A stretch of 64,000 nucleotides of DNA from the NCBI GenBank assembly GCA_964500445.1, contig CAZCOG010000020.1:34539-98538 (forward strand), in the 5' to 3' direction. This DNA is from Persicitalea sp964500445. Lineage in GTDB: Bacteria > Bacteroidota > Bacteroidia > Cytophagales > Spirosomataceae. Each line of letters opens with the position of its first letter. The first letter of the stretch is position 1. The notes under the pieces were generated by a model that was not told the DNA's origin, did not search any database, and saw nothing but the letters and a program-made list of their open reading frames with translations. The position numbers were made by a program, and so were the translations under genes. Positions 42,266 to 51,200 of the stretch are shown here, piece by piece.

Positions 42266-43027
42266 ATGCACATTAAAAAAACGAGTTTGTTCTTTTGCCT
42301 GATTACTACGCTGTCGATGCTGGCTGGCAAATCTGTTGTCTTTGGGCAAATAGGTGTAGGCGCCAAGCCCCCGAAAGACGCTGAAGTACTTTTCGATGGC
42401 TCAAAGAAAATGTTGCTTGAAAAGTGGGAATACTGGCAGGGACCACGCTTTAAAGCCGAACCTCCCATCAAGTGGGCTATTGTGAAAGACCCAGTCGATA
42501 AAGGCACGGTGCTAAACACCAACGACCCGGCAGCCGCAGGTGGCCTGTACGGCGCAGCTGATATCGTAACTAAGGAAAAATTTCGCGACTTTCGGTTACA
42601 CGTAGAGTTTTATATTACAAAGCCTGGAGGCAACAGTGGTGTGTATCTGCAGAATCGCTACGAGATTCAGGTACTCGATGGCGACACCACCAGCCATGGC
42701 ATGGCGGCAGTCATTAATGAAACGTCTTCCCCCTATTATGCCTACAATGGCGTTGGGAAGTGGAATGCTTACGACATTGAATTCAAGGCAGCACGCTTTA
42801 GAGACGGTAAAAAAGTAAAACCCGCAATGGTAACGATGTACTTCAATGGCAAAAAAGTCCACGACAACCAGCCCATCAGCCAGGTGTGGGGCGGCCCCAA
42901 CTCGGGCATAGATGGCGGTAACGATGGTGGCAAGGGAATTACTGATACTCCCGGTGGCATCAAGCTTCAGGCCGAAGGCCACGATGTCTTATATCGGAAT
43001 ATTTGGATTATTCCATCTGATAACTGA
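42266..43027 (+). CDS. DUF1080 / 3-keto-disaccharide hydrolase-like secreted protein
   Basis: 253 residues with a signal peptide (MHIKKTSLFFCLITTLSMLAGKSVVFG). The concanavalin-like PF06439 domain shows EVLFDGSKKMLLEKWEYW, FRDFRLHVEFYITKPGGNSGVYLQNRYEIQVLD, WNAYDIEFKAARF and a C-terminal GGIKLQAEGHDVLYRNIWI. Members hydrolyse 3-keto-glycosides after Gfo/Idh oxidation, so it could functionally link to the exported oxidoreductase at 11703-13076 although 29 kb away (inference). Confidence 0.88.
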   Translation: MHIKKTSLFFCLITTLSMLAGKSVVFGQIGVGAKPPKDAEVLFDGSKKMLLEKWEYWQGPRFKAEPPIKWAIVKDPVDKGTVLNTNDPAAAGGLYGAADIVTKEKFRDFRLHVEFYITKPGGNSGVYLQNRYEIQVLDGDTTSHGMAAVINETSSPYYAYNGVGKWNAYDIEFKAARFRDGKKVKPAMVTMYFNGKKVHDNQPISQVWGGPNSGIDGGNDGGKGITDTPGGIKLQAEGHDVLYRNIWIIPSDN

Positions 43028-43130
43028 CAATAGGGTCAACGGTTCATAGACAAAGGTCAACGATTCGCGGATTTCGGTAATGAGGAATCGCAGAACGCCG
43101 CTTGACCATTAACCGTTAGCCATTATCCTC

Positions 43131-43138
43131 TATCTTCG
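43131..43138 (+). promoter_or_regulatory. candidate -7 box of ABC exporter promoter
   Basis: TATCTTCG, one mismatch to TAnnTTTG, ends only 4 nt before the exporter ATG, implying a nearly leaderless transcript. Confidence 0.35.
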
Positions 43139-43142
43139 CGCC

Positions 43143-44981
43143 ATGAAAATATATTGGCGTCTTCTCTCCTATGCCCGGCCGCTCGGGCAGTACATCATCC
43201 CCTTTTTCTTTGCTTCGCTACTGGCGAGTCTGTTTGGGATTTTGAATTTTGCCCTGCTGATCCCACTACTAAATTTGCTTTTTAACCAAGTGAGCAGCGA
43301 GGAGGCGGCTCAGATGACGCGGTTACCCGATCCCGCGCTCAGCATTGACTACCTCAGCGGGTTATTCAACTACTACTTCGGTACATTTATGCAGGAACAC
43401 GGACGGCTCGGAGCCTTGCAGTTCGTGTGCGGTGTCATTGTGGCCTCGGTCCTGCTGGCCGATATATTCAGATATCTGTCGGCGCGGGTGCTGGAACGTT
43501 TTAAGGTCAATATGGTGGCACAGCTCAGGCAGGCGGTATTTGATAATGCCGTAGGTCTCCATCTTGGCTTTTTCTCCAACGAACGTAAAGGCGACCTGAT
43601 ATCCCGCGTAATGACCGATGTTCAGGAAGTCGAGAACTCCATTGCCAATACCTTTTCGGCGGCCTTTAAAGAGGTATTTACTTTGCTGGTATACCTGGTT
43701 GTCCTGTTCAGTGTGTCGGTGAGCCTGACATTGTTTGCATTCCTAGTCTTCCCAATTTCGGGAGCATTTATCGCTTATATTGTCAAACAGATGCGTAAAG
43801 ATGCCCGCACGGGGCAGCAGCGACTTGGCGGACTCATTAGCCTGATGGATGAGACCTTTGGCGGAATGCGCGTCGTGAAGGGTTTCAATGCTGAAAACTT
43901 CATAAAAAAACGGTTTTGGCAGGAAAACGATGCCTATCGACGGGCCATCAAGTCAATGGCTTACAAGCGCGAGATGGCGGGGCCCTTCTCAGAGTTTATG
44001 GGTGTAACTATCGTGGCCTTCATTCTGCTTTACGGCGGTTCGCTGGTACTTTCCAACGAGTCGGAATTATCGGCGGCGGAGTTCATTTTCTACATTATTA
44101 CGTTCTCGCAGGTACTTCGCCCGGCCAAGGAAATTTCCAACGCATTCAGCAACACCCAGCGCGGGCTGGCCTCGGGTGAGCGAGTCCTCGAACTGGTAGA
44201 TGCCAAAAATGCCATTCCCGAGAAACCCGGAGATATTACGGTACGTGAATTCAGGGAAAAGATTGAAGTAGAAGACGTGTCGTTTGCCTACGAAACCGGC
44301 CTACCCGTGTTGAGTAACATAAACTTTACTATCCACAAGGGAAAGACGGTAGCGCTGGTAGGTTCATCGGGCGGGGGCAAATCTACGCTGGCCGACCTGA
44401 TCCCTCGTTTCTACGAACCCGTCGCGGGACGAATCCTGTTCGATGGCCAGGACATCACCCGAATCACGCCAGCTTCTTTGCGAGAACAGATGGGCATCGT
44501 GACACAGGAGTCGATATTGTTCAACGATACGATCTTCAATAACATCGCTTTCGGTACCGACACCACGGAAGAAGAAGTAATAGCTGCCGCAAAAATCGCC
44601 AATGCCCATGGTTTCATCACCGAACAATCAGAGGGATATCAAACCGTGATCGGCGACCGGGGCACCAAACTATCCGGCGGTCAGCGGCAACGCCTGAGCA
44701 TTGCCCGTGCCATTCTGAAAAACCCTCCCATCCTTATTCTGGACGAAGCTACCTCAGCTCTCGACACTGAGTCGGAAAAACTGGTGCAGGAAGCGCTTAC
44801 CCACCTAATGAAAAACCGCACCGTGCTGGTCATTGCGCACCGTCTCAGTACCATTCAGCATGCCGACGAAATACTGGTTTTGCACCAGGGCCGGATTATC
44901 GAGCGCGGCACGCATAGCGCTTTACTGGAAAATCCCGACGGGTTTTACCGAAAACTGACGGCTATGCAAAGCCAGGGATAA
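43143..44981 (+). CDS. MsbA-like ABC transporter, fused membrane and ATPase domains
   Basis: 612 residues. Residues ~1-330 form the six-helix ABC exporter membrane domain (GQYIIPFFFASLLASLFGIL ... SEAEFIFYIITFSQVLRPAKEISNAF-type ending). Residues ~360-612 are the ATPase: Walker A GSSGGGKST, Q-loop GIVTQESILFND, signature LSGGQRQR, Walker B ILILDEATSALD and switch His in VIAHRLSTIQ. It works as a homodimer. Lipid A core or other lipid export is the typical role; no partner gene adjoins it. Confidence 0.9.
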   Translation: MKIYWRLLSYARPLGQYIIPFFFASLLASLFGILNFALLIPLLNLLFNQVSSEEAAQMTRLPDPALSIDYLSGLFNYYFGTFMQEHGRLGALQFVCGVIVASVLLADIFRYLSARVLERFKVNMVAQLRQAVFDNAVGLHLGFFSNERKGDLISRVMTDVQEVENSIANTFSAAFKEVFTLLVYLVVLFSVSVSLTLFAFLVFPISGAFIAYIVKQMRKDARTGQQRLGGLISLMDETFGGMRVVKGFNAENFIKKRFWQENDAYRRAIKSMAYKREMAGPFSEFMGVTIVAFILLYGGSLVLSNESELSAAEFIFYIITFSQVLRPAKEISNAFSNTQRGLASGERVLELVDAKNAIPEKPGDITVREFREKIEVEDVSFAYETGLPVLSNINFTIHKGKTVALVGSSGGGKSTLADLIPRFYEPVAGRILFDGQDITRITPASLREQMGIVTQESILFNDTIFNNIAFGTDTTEEEVIAAAKIANAHGFITEQSEGYQTVIGDRGTKLSGGQRQRLSIARAILKNPPILILDEATSALDTESEKLVQEALTHLMKNRTVLVIAHRLSTIQHADEILVLHQGRIIERGTHSALLENPDGFYRKLTAMQSQG

Positions 44982-45039
44982 GCTAAACTTTCATTTTAGT
45001 GACTCTGCTTCGAGTGTATTGGCTAATAGTGGTACTTTT

Positions 45040-45071
45040 TTTGCGGCGAAAGGGTATCCACCATAAATTTG
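45040..45071 (+). promoter_or_regulatory. promoter of hybrid regulator 1
   Basis: TTTG (45040-45043), 20 nt, then TAAATTTG (45064-45071) is a full match to the Bacteroidota promoter TTTG-N19-21-TAnnTTTG, 78 nt before the ATG at 45149. Confidence 0.65.
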
Positions 45072-45148
45072 CCAGAACACAATACGTCCTCTCCATTCTC
45101 GAAACAGATTGATGGTTAACACCTTGTATTAGCTAAGGAGGTCACTAT

Positions 45149-47989
45149 ATGTCCAGATACTACCTTATTACCATTCTTTTCTTTTTCTGTTGTCTCCCGG
45201 CCCGGAGCCAGGTAGTAAAGCTGGATTCATCTTTTGCCGACTCCAGGCAAGTCTCGCGGCACATGTCTTTTTTCGTCGATACGACGACCGCACTTTCCCT
45301 TTCCGAAGTACAGAAGCAGTCTTTTAGTCCTGTCAAGACCGATAATTTCCGCATACCTTTTTCAAACCATACCTACTGGTACCGGCTCACTTTGAAGAAT
45401 GAGGGAGCGGACGAGGAAAAATGGTTTCTCAGCTGGGATAACAATACAATGGAACGGGTTGACTTCTTTATCTCTGAGAGTGGCACCGACCGAACCTACC
45501 ACAAAATGGCAGGGGGTGCATTCGTGGCCCAAGAGCAGCGGAAGTACCTTGGAACCATCCCTTACTTCGCCTTCCAGCTGGCGGATAGTCAGCAAAAGAC
45601 AATTTATTTACGTGCCAGAACCCAAAGGGGTCAACGCGTACGAGTGATTTTGTATCGGGGCTCCACTTTTTTTCAGCAACAGGCCAAGGGCGAAGGTCGG
45701 TCGGGTTTTATCAGTGGTTTGATTGCTCTTCGGCTTTTTTACATGATTTTGCTGGCATTTTTTGCGGTGCGGGAGCGGGTTTTCCGGGCTTATTCCATTA
45801 TGCTGGTTATCCGCTCAATGGGCTTCTGGGGCCTGACGGGCGACCTGGGAAGCTTTCTTACCAATGCTCCTTTTCTGGCGGCACTCATCAATTTCAACGC
45901 TTATCACATTATCCCCATCGCGTATGTCATAGCTACCAAGGCTCTGCTGCCCATCGGTCGTTTCCCCCCCTATGTCCGCTACTTATTAAATGGTATCACA
46001 CTGCTTGTAATTGGGTTGAGCGTAGCCATTGTCGTGGACTATCGCTGGTACTGGCTTCTGGCCAGTACCTGGCTGGTACTTTTTTCTCAGGGGGTAGTGT
46101 TGCTGCTTTATGCCATTTCGATGTTCCGCAGGTACCCGATCGACTGGTATTATTCGGTTCCCTTCCTGATGGGGCTAATCAGCTACTTCTTCTGGCAGAT
46201 GAGCCTGCTGGGCATCCTGAATGCTCCCTGGGTGTTCAAAACTTCCAGCCTCCTTTTCATTGGTGAAATATTTGTTTTCGGGCTGTTTCTGGGTAAAATC
46301 ATTCGTAACTACGAGCGGGTCAAAACAGTGGCGCAACAGAAGCTGGAGTTCACCCAGGCCCAAACCGAAAAGCTGCGAGAACTGGATACGCTGAAAACCA
46401 ATTTCTTTGCCAACATCTCGCACGAATTTCGTACCCCGCTGACCCTGCTGGTGGGGCCGCTGGCCGATTTCAAAAAAAAGTACCCTGCCGAAAGCCTGGT
46501 TCCGGCTATGCAACGCAACGTGCGCCGCCTGCATGACCTCATCAATCAACTTCTCGACCTTTCGAAAATAGAAGCGGGACAACTCAAGCCTGTGTTGGTC
46601 AGGGCCGACCTAGTAAAATTTCTTCGACCTGTACTTGCCTCGTTCGAATCCCTGGCCCAAAGCCGTAACATATTGTTTCATTACCAGCAGAACAGCCAGG
46701 AAAAGGAAGCCATTTTCGACCCCGATAAGTTGGAAAAAATTGTGACCAATCTACTGTCCAATGCCTTCAAATTTACGCCCGACAATGGCCGGATTGAGGT
46801 ATTTGCCGACTATTCCAAGCAGGAGTTGCTCCTTACCGTGCGTGATTATGGCATTGGAATACCGGCAGCCCGGTTGCCTCATATTTTCGATCGATTCTAC
46901 CAGGTCGAGGCACAGGACGACTATGTTCAGGAAGGAACGGGTATCGGTCTCTCGCTGGTCAAGGAGCTAGTCGGGGTGCTGCGGGGAAACATCGAGGTAG
47001 AGAGCGAGCTGGAACAAGGAAGTACCTTTAAAGTACGGCTGCCCATAGACTCCCAAACCTGGACCGGACATCCCATTCGCGAGCTTGAGGTATCCCTGCT
47101 ACCCAATTTGCCAGAAAGTTTGGGAAACGAGGTACCTACTGGAAACGATCTTCTTTTACAGGAAGCAGAGCCCGACCAGGAAGTCGATCATGACGGGATG
47201 CCCCTATTACTGGTAGTTGAAGACAATCCTGACCTACGGATTTATATTCGCTCAATCTTCGAGAAAAAATACCGGGTCATTGAAGCAACTGACGGAAAAA
47301 GAGGCCTGTCAAACGCCCGCGAACATATTCCCGACCTGGTGGTGTGCGACGTAATGATGCCCCGGCTCGACGGCTTCGGCTTTTGCAAGGCGCTCAAAGC
47401 CGATTTCCGTACCAGCCATATTCCGGTCATTATGCTCACGGCCAAAGCTACCCTGGACGATCGCCTCGAAGGCCTTAAGCTAGGGGCAGACGACTACCTG
47501 ACCAAGCCCTTTGACCGCCAGGAACTCAGCGTACGGGTTCAGAATCTGCTGAAACAACGTGAACTTCTGCGACAGAAGTACAGTCAGCAAATGACTGAAC
47601 CAAATATAAACTCTTCCGTGAAAGACACGGAGCCAGTCCGGGAATATCCAGTCCGGGACTATCCAGTCCGGGACGAATTTCTCGAAAAAGCTATTGAGGT
47701 GGTGAATGAACACCTTGCCGACAGCAGCTTCAGTATTGAGGAATTTTGCCAGGCCATGCAGGTAAGCCGCACCCAGCTGCACCGCAAATTGAAAGCGCTC
47801 ACCGGCCAGAACAGTACGGAGTTCGTTCGCAATTTTCGGCTCCGCCATGCCGCCGCGCTGCTTAGTGCTGGTGAGCTTACGGTATCGGAGGTAGCTTATC
47901 AGTCGGGTTTCGAAAGTCTGTCCTATTTCTCGAAATCTTTCCAGGAATTGATGGGTGTTCCTCCCTCCGAGTGGGCGGGCAGCGATTGA
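45149..47989 (+). CDS. hybrid two-component regulator 1: 7TM sensor, histidine kinase, receiver, AraC HTH
   Basis: 946 residues in one chain. A signal peptide (ending ARSQ) and a 7TMR-DISM extracellular domain (~25-175, FSNHTYWYRLTLKN) precede seven membrane helices (~185-390). A coiled linker leads to HisKA with His425 in NISHEFRTPL, HATPase (DKLEKIVTNLLSNAFKFTPDNG, then GTGIGLSL), a receiver with phospho-acceptor Asp734 (VVCDVMMPRLDGFGF) and Lys in LTKPF, and an AraC-type HTH to the end (FSIEEFCQAMQVSRTQLHRKL ... VAYQSGFESLSYFSKSF). A 15-bp unit repeated three times (47633-47677) encodes PVREY/PVRDY/PVRDE before the AraC domain. It likely activates the adhesin promoter just downstream. Confidence 0.93.
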   Translation: MSRYYLITILFFFCCLPARSQVVKLDSSFADSRQVSRHMSFFVDTTTALSLSEVQKQSFSPVKTDNFRIPFSNHTYWYRLTLKNEGADEEKWFLSWDNNTMERVDFFISESGTDRTYHKMAGGAFVAQEQRKYLGTIPYFAFQLADSQQKTIYLRARTQRGQRVRVILYRGSTFFQQQAKGEGRSGFISGLIALRLFYMILLAFFAVRERVFRAYSIMLVIRSMGFWGLTGDLGSFLTNAPFLAALINFNAYHIIPIAYVIATKALLPIGRFPPYVRYLLNGITLLVIGLSVAIVVDYRWYWLLASTWLVLFSQGVVLLLYAISMFRRYPIDWYYSVPFLMGLISYFFWQMSLLGILNAPWVFKTSSLLFIGEIFVFGLFLGKIIRNYERVKTVAQQKLEFTQAQTEKLRELDTLKTNFFANISHEFRTPLTLLVGPLADFKKKYPAESLVPAMQRNVRRLHDLINQLLDLSKIEAGQLKPVLVRADLVKFLRPVLASFESLAQSRNILFHYQQNSQEKEAIFDPDKLEKIVTNLLSNAFKFTPDNGRIEVFADYSKQELLLTVRDYGIGIPAARLPHIFDRFYQVEAQDDYVQEGTGIGLSLVKELVGVLRGNIEVESELEQGSTFKVRLPIDSQTWTGHPIRELEVSLLPNLPESLGNEVPTGNDLLLQEAEPDQEVDHDGMPLLLVVEDNPDLRIYIRSIFEKKYRVIEATDGKRGLSNAREHIPDLVVCDVMMPRLDGFGFCKALKADFRTSHIPVIMLTAKATLDDRLEGLKLGADDYLTKPFDRQELSVRVQNLLKQRELLRQKYSQQMTEPNINSSVKDTEPVREYPVRDYPVRDEFLEKAIEVVNEHLADSSFSIEEFCQAMQVSRTQLHRKLKALTGQNSTEFVRNFRLRHAAALLSAGELTVSEVAYQSGFESLSYFSKSFQELMGVPPSEWAGSD

Positions 47990-48019
47990 CCGATTTTCCC
48001 TTCACAATTTCTTTTTTTT

Positions 48020-48056
48020 GAGAGAGCCACTTAGCCTTATGTTAAGTGGCTCTCTC
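48020..48056 (+). terminator. strong hairpin after hybrid regulator 1
   Basis: GAGAGAGCCACTTA (48020-48033) and TAAGTGGCTCTCTC (48043-48056) form a perfect 14-bp stem with a 9-nt loop, 31 nt after the stop codon. The 3' side has only ATTT, so the U-tract is weak. Confidence 0.6.
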
Positions 48057-48080
48057 ATTTCCACATACTTACTAAGATTT

Positions 48081-48200
48081 TGGAACATACTGGCAGGGGG
48101 TCTGGAACATAAGAGCAAAAGATTTTCGGTGAGGTGGAACATGACAGCAAAAGATGGAACATAGGTGTTAACACCCGCCGGGGTCATCTGAGTATGTTTG
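48081..48200 (+). promoter_or_regulatory. array A: four TGGAACAT half-sites plus -7 box
   Basis: TGGAACAT begins at 48081, 48103, 48135 and 48155 (steps 22, 32, 20), the middle two continuing as roughly ..AGCAAAAGAT. TATGTTTG (TAnnTTTG) at 48193-48200 lies 38 nt after the start of the last half-site and 72 nt before the adhesin ATG. No -33 TTTG is visible; the proximal half-site occupies the region just upstream of where it would be, as in activator-dependent promoters. The AraC output domain of the gene just upstream is the natural binder (inference). Confidence 0.7.
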
Positions 48201-48272
48201 TGTACACAGTCAAGAAAACGTTGGCGCTTTCGCCTCTTTGTTTATCTCGACTCACCGAAAACCCAATAATGC

Positions 48273-51200
48273 ATGAAAAACGATCTACTTTTTCCAATCC
48301 CGAAAACCTACACCTGCCTGAGAGTAGTGCTGCTTGCCATCGGCCTGCTGTTATTGGCTTCGCCTTCCTTCGCTACTATACGTTATGTCGATGATGCGAG
48401 GCCCGACAACAACGGCGATGGCCTCAGCTGGGCCACGGCCCTTAAAGACCTGAAGCTGGCCATTTCCGTTGCTCAGGCGGGCGATGAAATCTGGGTAGCC
48501 CAGGGCACCTACAAGCCCACCACTAATCCTGCCCAAACCACGGCTTCGTTTTCGATGAAGGAAGGCGTGGCTATCTACGGAGGCTTCACCAGCGGACAAG
48601 CCAACCGAAACGACCGCAATCCTGACCCCGCTACGAACAATACTATATTGAGCGGAGATATAAACAACGACGGTCTACCAACGGGAAATAGTTTTACTGT
48701 TGTCAAAAATAATGAAGGGCTTGCTTCTGCCGCCGTATTGGATGGTTTTACCATTACTCATGGCAACAGCAATGCGGCTTCTGGTGGGGGCATGTATAAC
48801 TCCAACTCAAGCCCGACGATTGCCAACTGCCTTTTTACCGGCAATTCAGCGCAAAGTGGCGGGGGGATGTACAATACGTCTACCACCGGGAATGTTTGTA
48901 GTCCGACACTGATCAATTGTACTTTTCAGAACAACTCAGCCAGCTTCGGCGGGGGGATGTACAACAATGCCAGAACTGGTACCAGTAGCCCCACGCTGAC
49001 TAACTGTACTTTCATCACGAATACTGTAGCCTCCAACGGCGGTGGTATGTATAACGATGCAAGTTCAAATATGGGGGGCAACAGCAGCCCGGTCCTGACC
49101 AATTGCCGGTTTGCTGGAAATACCACCAGCGGTACTAATTCGGATGGTGGTGCTGTCTATAACTATGTCAACGCAGCCAATGGGACTAGTGATCCGGTTT
49201 TTACCAATTGTTCTTTCCAGGGCAATGCTTCTGCAAGGTTCGGAGCCGCTGTTTACAGCTTTGGCGGACAATTGGGGCTGAGCATTCCTACCTTCACCAA
49301 TTGTTCATTTCAAGCCAACATATCTTCCACTACCAACGGAGGGGCTATAACCAATTACAGCATGACGGGGGCAAGAAGTGTACCCCTGACAAACTGCGTG
49401 TTTTTTGATAATGGAGGAAGTGGCACGATCAGAAACCTCGGTGGTGGCACCCATTCTGCTACTTACAGTCTATTCGAGCCCTCGGTAACGAACTACAGCG
49501 ATGGGGGGAATAATCAGACTACCTCTGCCAACCCCTTTGTTTCCACCACCAGTACCGAACTACGCCCTGGCTCCCCCGCCATCGACGCGGGCAATAGCGC
49601 GGCCAACGCCACCTGCACCGATCTGGCGGGCAATGTCCGTAAACTCAACACCATCGACCTGGGAGCTTACGAGTTTGGGGCAGCCCTGCCCTACTCCGCT
49701 ACCCTCAGCGGTATGGCCACCATTCCGGCGGGCGGCACGGCTAATCTGGCCGTTACACTCGGTGGCGGAGCGGCTCCCTACACGGTGACGTATGTACCTA
49801 ATAGTGGTAGTAACACACCCGTAACCGGATATACCAGCGGAGCCAACATTCCCGTCAGCCCTAACGCTACGACAACCTACCGGCTGGTCTCAGTCACCGA
49901 TGCCAACGGGTGTGCGGCTACACTCGCAGGTACCCCGCCCGGTGGCAGCGCCACTATTTCGATTCAGACCGGCCCGCAGACCCGCTACGTGAACATCGAC
50001 CAGCCCGACGACAGCGGCGACGGCCTAAGCTGGGCCACGGCCCACAAATACCTGCAGACCGCACTGGCCGCTGCCCAGTCTGGCGACCAGATCTGGGTGG
50101 CCCAGGGCATCTACAAGCCCACCACCAGCACTTCTGACCGAAACGCTTCCTTCGTGATGAAGGAAAATGTAAAAATTTACGGCGGCTTCACCAGCGGGCA
50201 GACTAACCTCTCCGACCGCAACACCGATCCGGCCACAAATGGCACGGTGCTAAGTGGAGACATCAACAATGACAATGCGCTGTCAGGAAATAGCTACCAC
50301 ATTATTTTCAATGATAACAACGGACTGACCGCCGCGGCAGTGCTGGACGGTTTTACTATCACGGGCGGGAATGCTGATAAATTTGGTAGACCCGACAGTA
50401 ACGGGGGGGGCATGTACAATTATGGGAGCGCCCCCACGCTCATCAATTGTTCCTTTCAGAACAATAGCGCTAATATTGACGGAGGAGGGATGTACAATGA
50501 AGGTAATAACCCCACGCTAATCAACTGCACCTTCCAGGGTAATATGGCTACTTATGGCGGGGGAATGTGCAATTATATCAGCGCCCCCACACTCACCAAT
50601 TGTTTCTTTGAGAACAATAGCGCTAGTAGTAACGGAGGAGGGATGTACAATGAAGTTAATAACCCCACGCTAACCAACTGCACCTTTCAGGGTAATATGG
50701 CTGCTGATGGCGGGGGCATGCACAATGATCTCACTGACCCCGTACTCACCAACTGCTCGTTTCAGGGTAATACTGCTACTATATATGGGGGGGGCATGTC
50801 CAACTATGGCAGTTCCCCCGTACTCACCAACTGCTCGTTTCAAGGGAATACTGCTACTGTAGAAGCGGGAGCGTTATACAACCATATTACTAGCAGACCC
50901 ACCTTGACTAACTGCGTACTGTTTGGCAACGGCGGACAGAATACCATAGTTAATGAACCTAATTCTAACACCACCGCAACTTATACAGCTTTTGAGGCCA
51001 CAGAAACCGATTATACGGGTTCCAATAATCTGACTATCACGGTAAACCCCTTCGTTTCTAACGAAAGCACCGAACTGAGTCCCTGCTCTCCGGCTATCGA
51101 TGCGGGCAACGACGCTGCGAACAATACAACTACTGATCTGGCGGGCAACTCTCGTAAGATCAGGACGATCGATATAGGAGCCTACGAATATCAGGGTACC

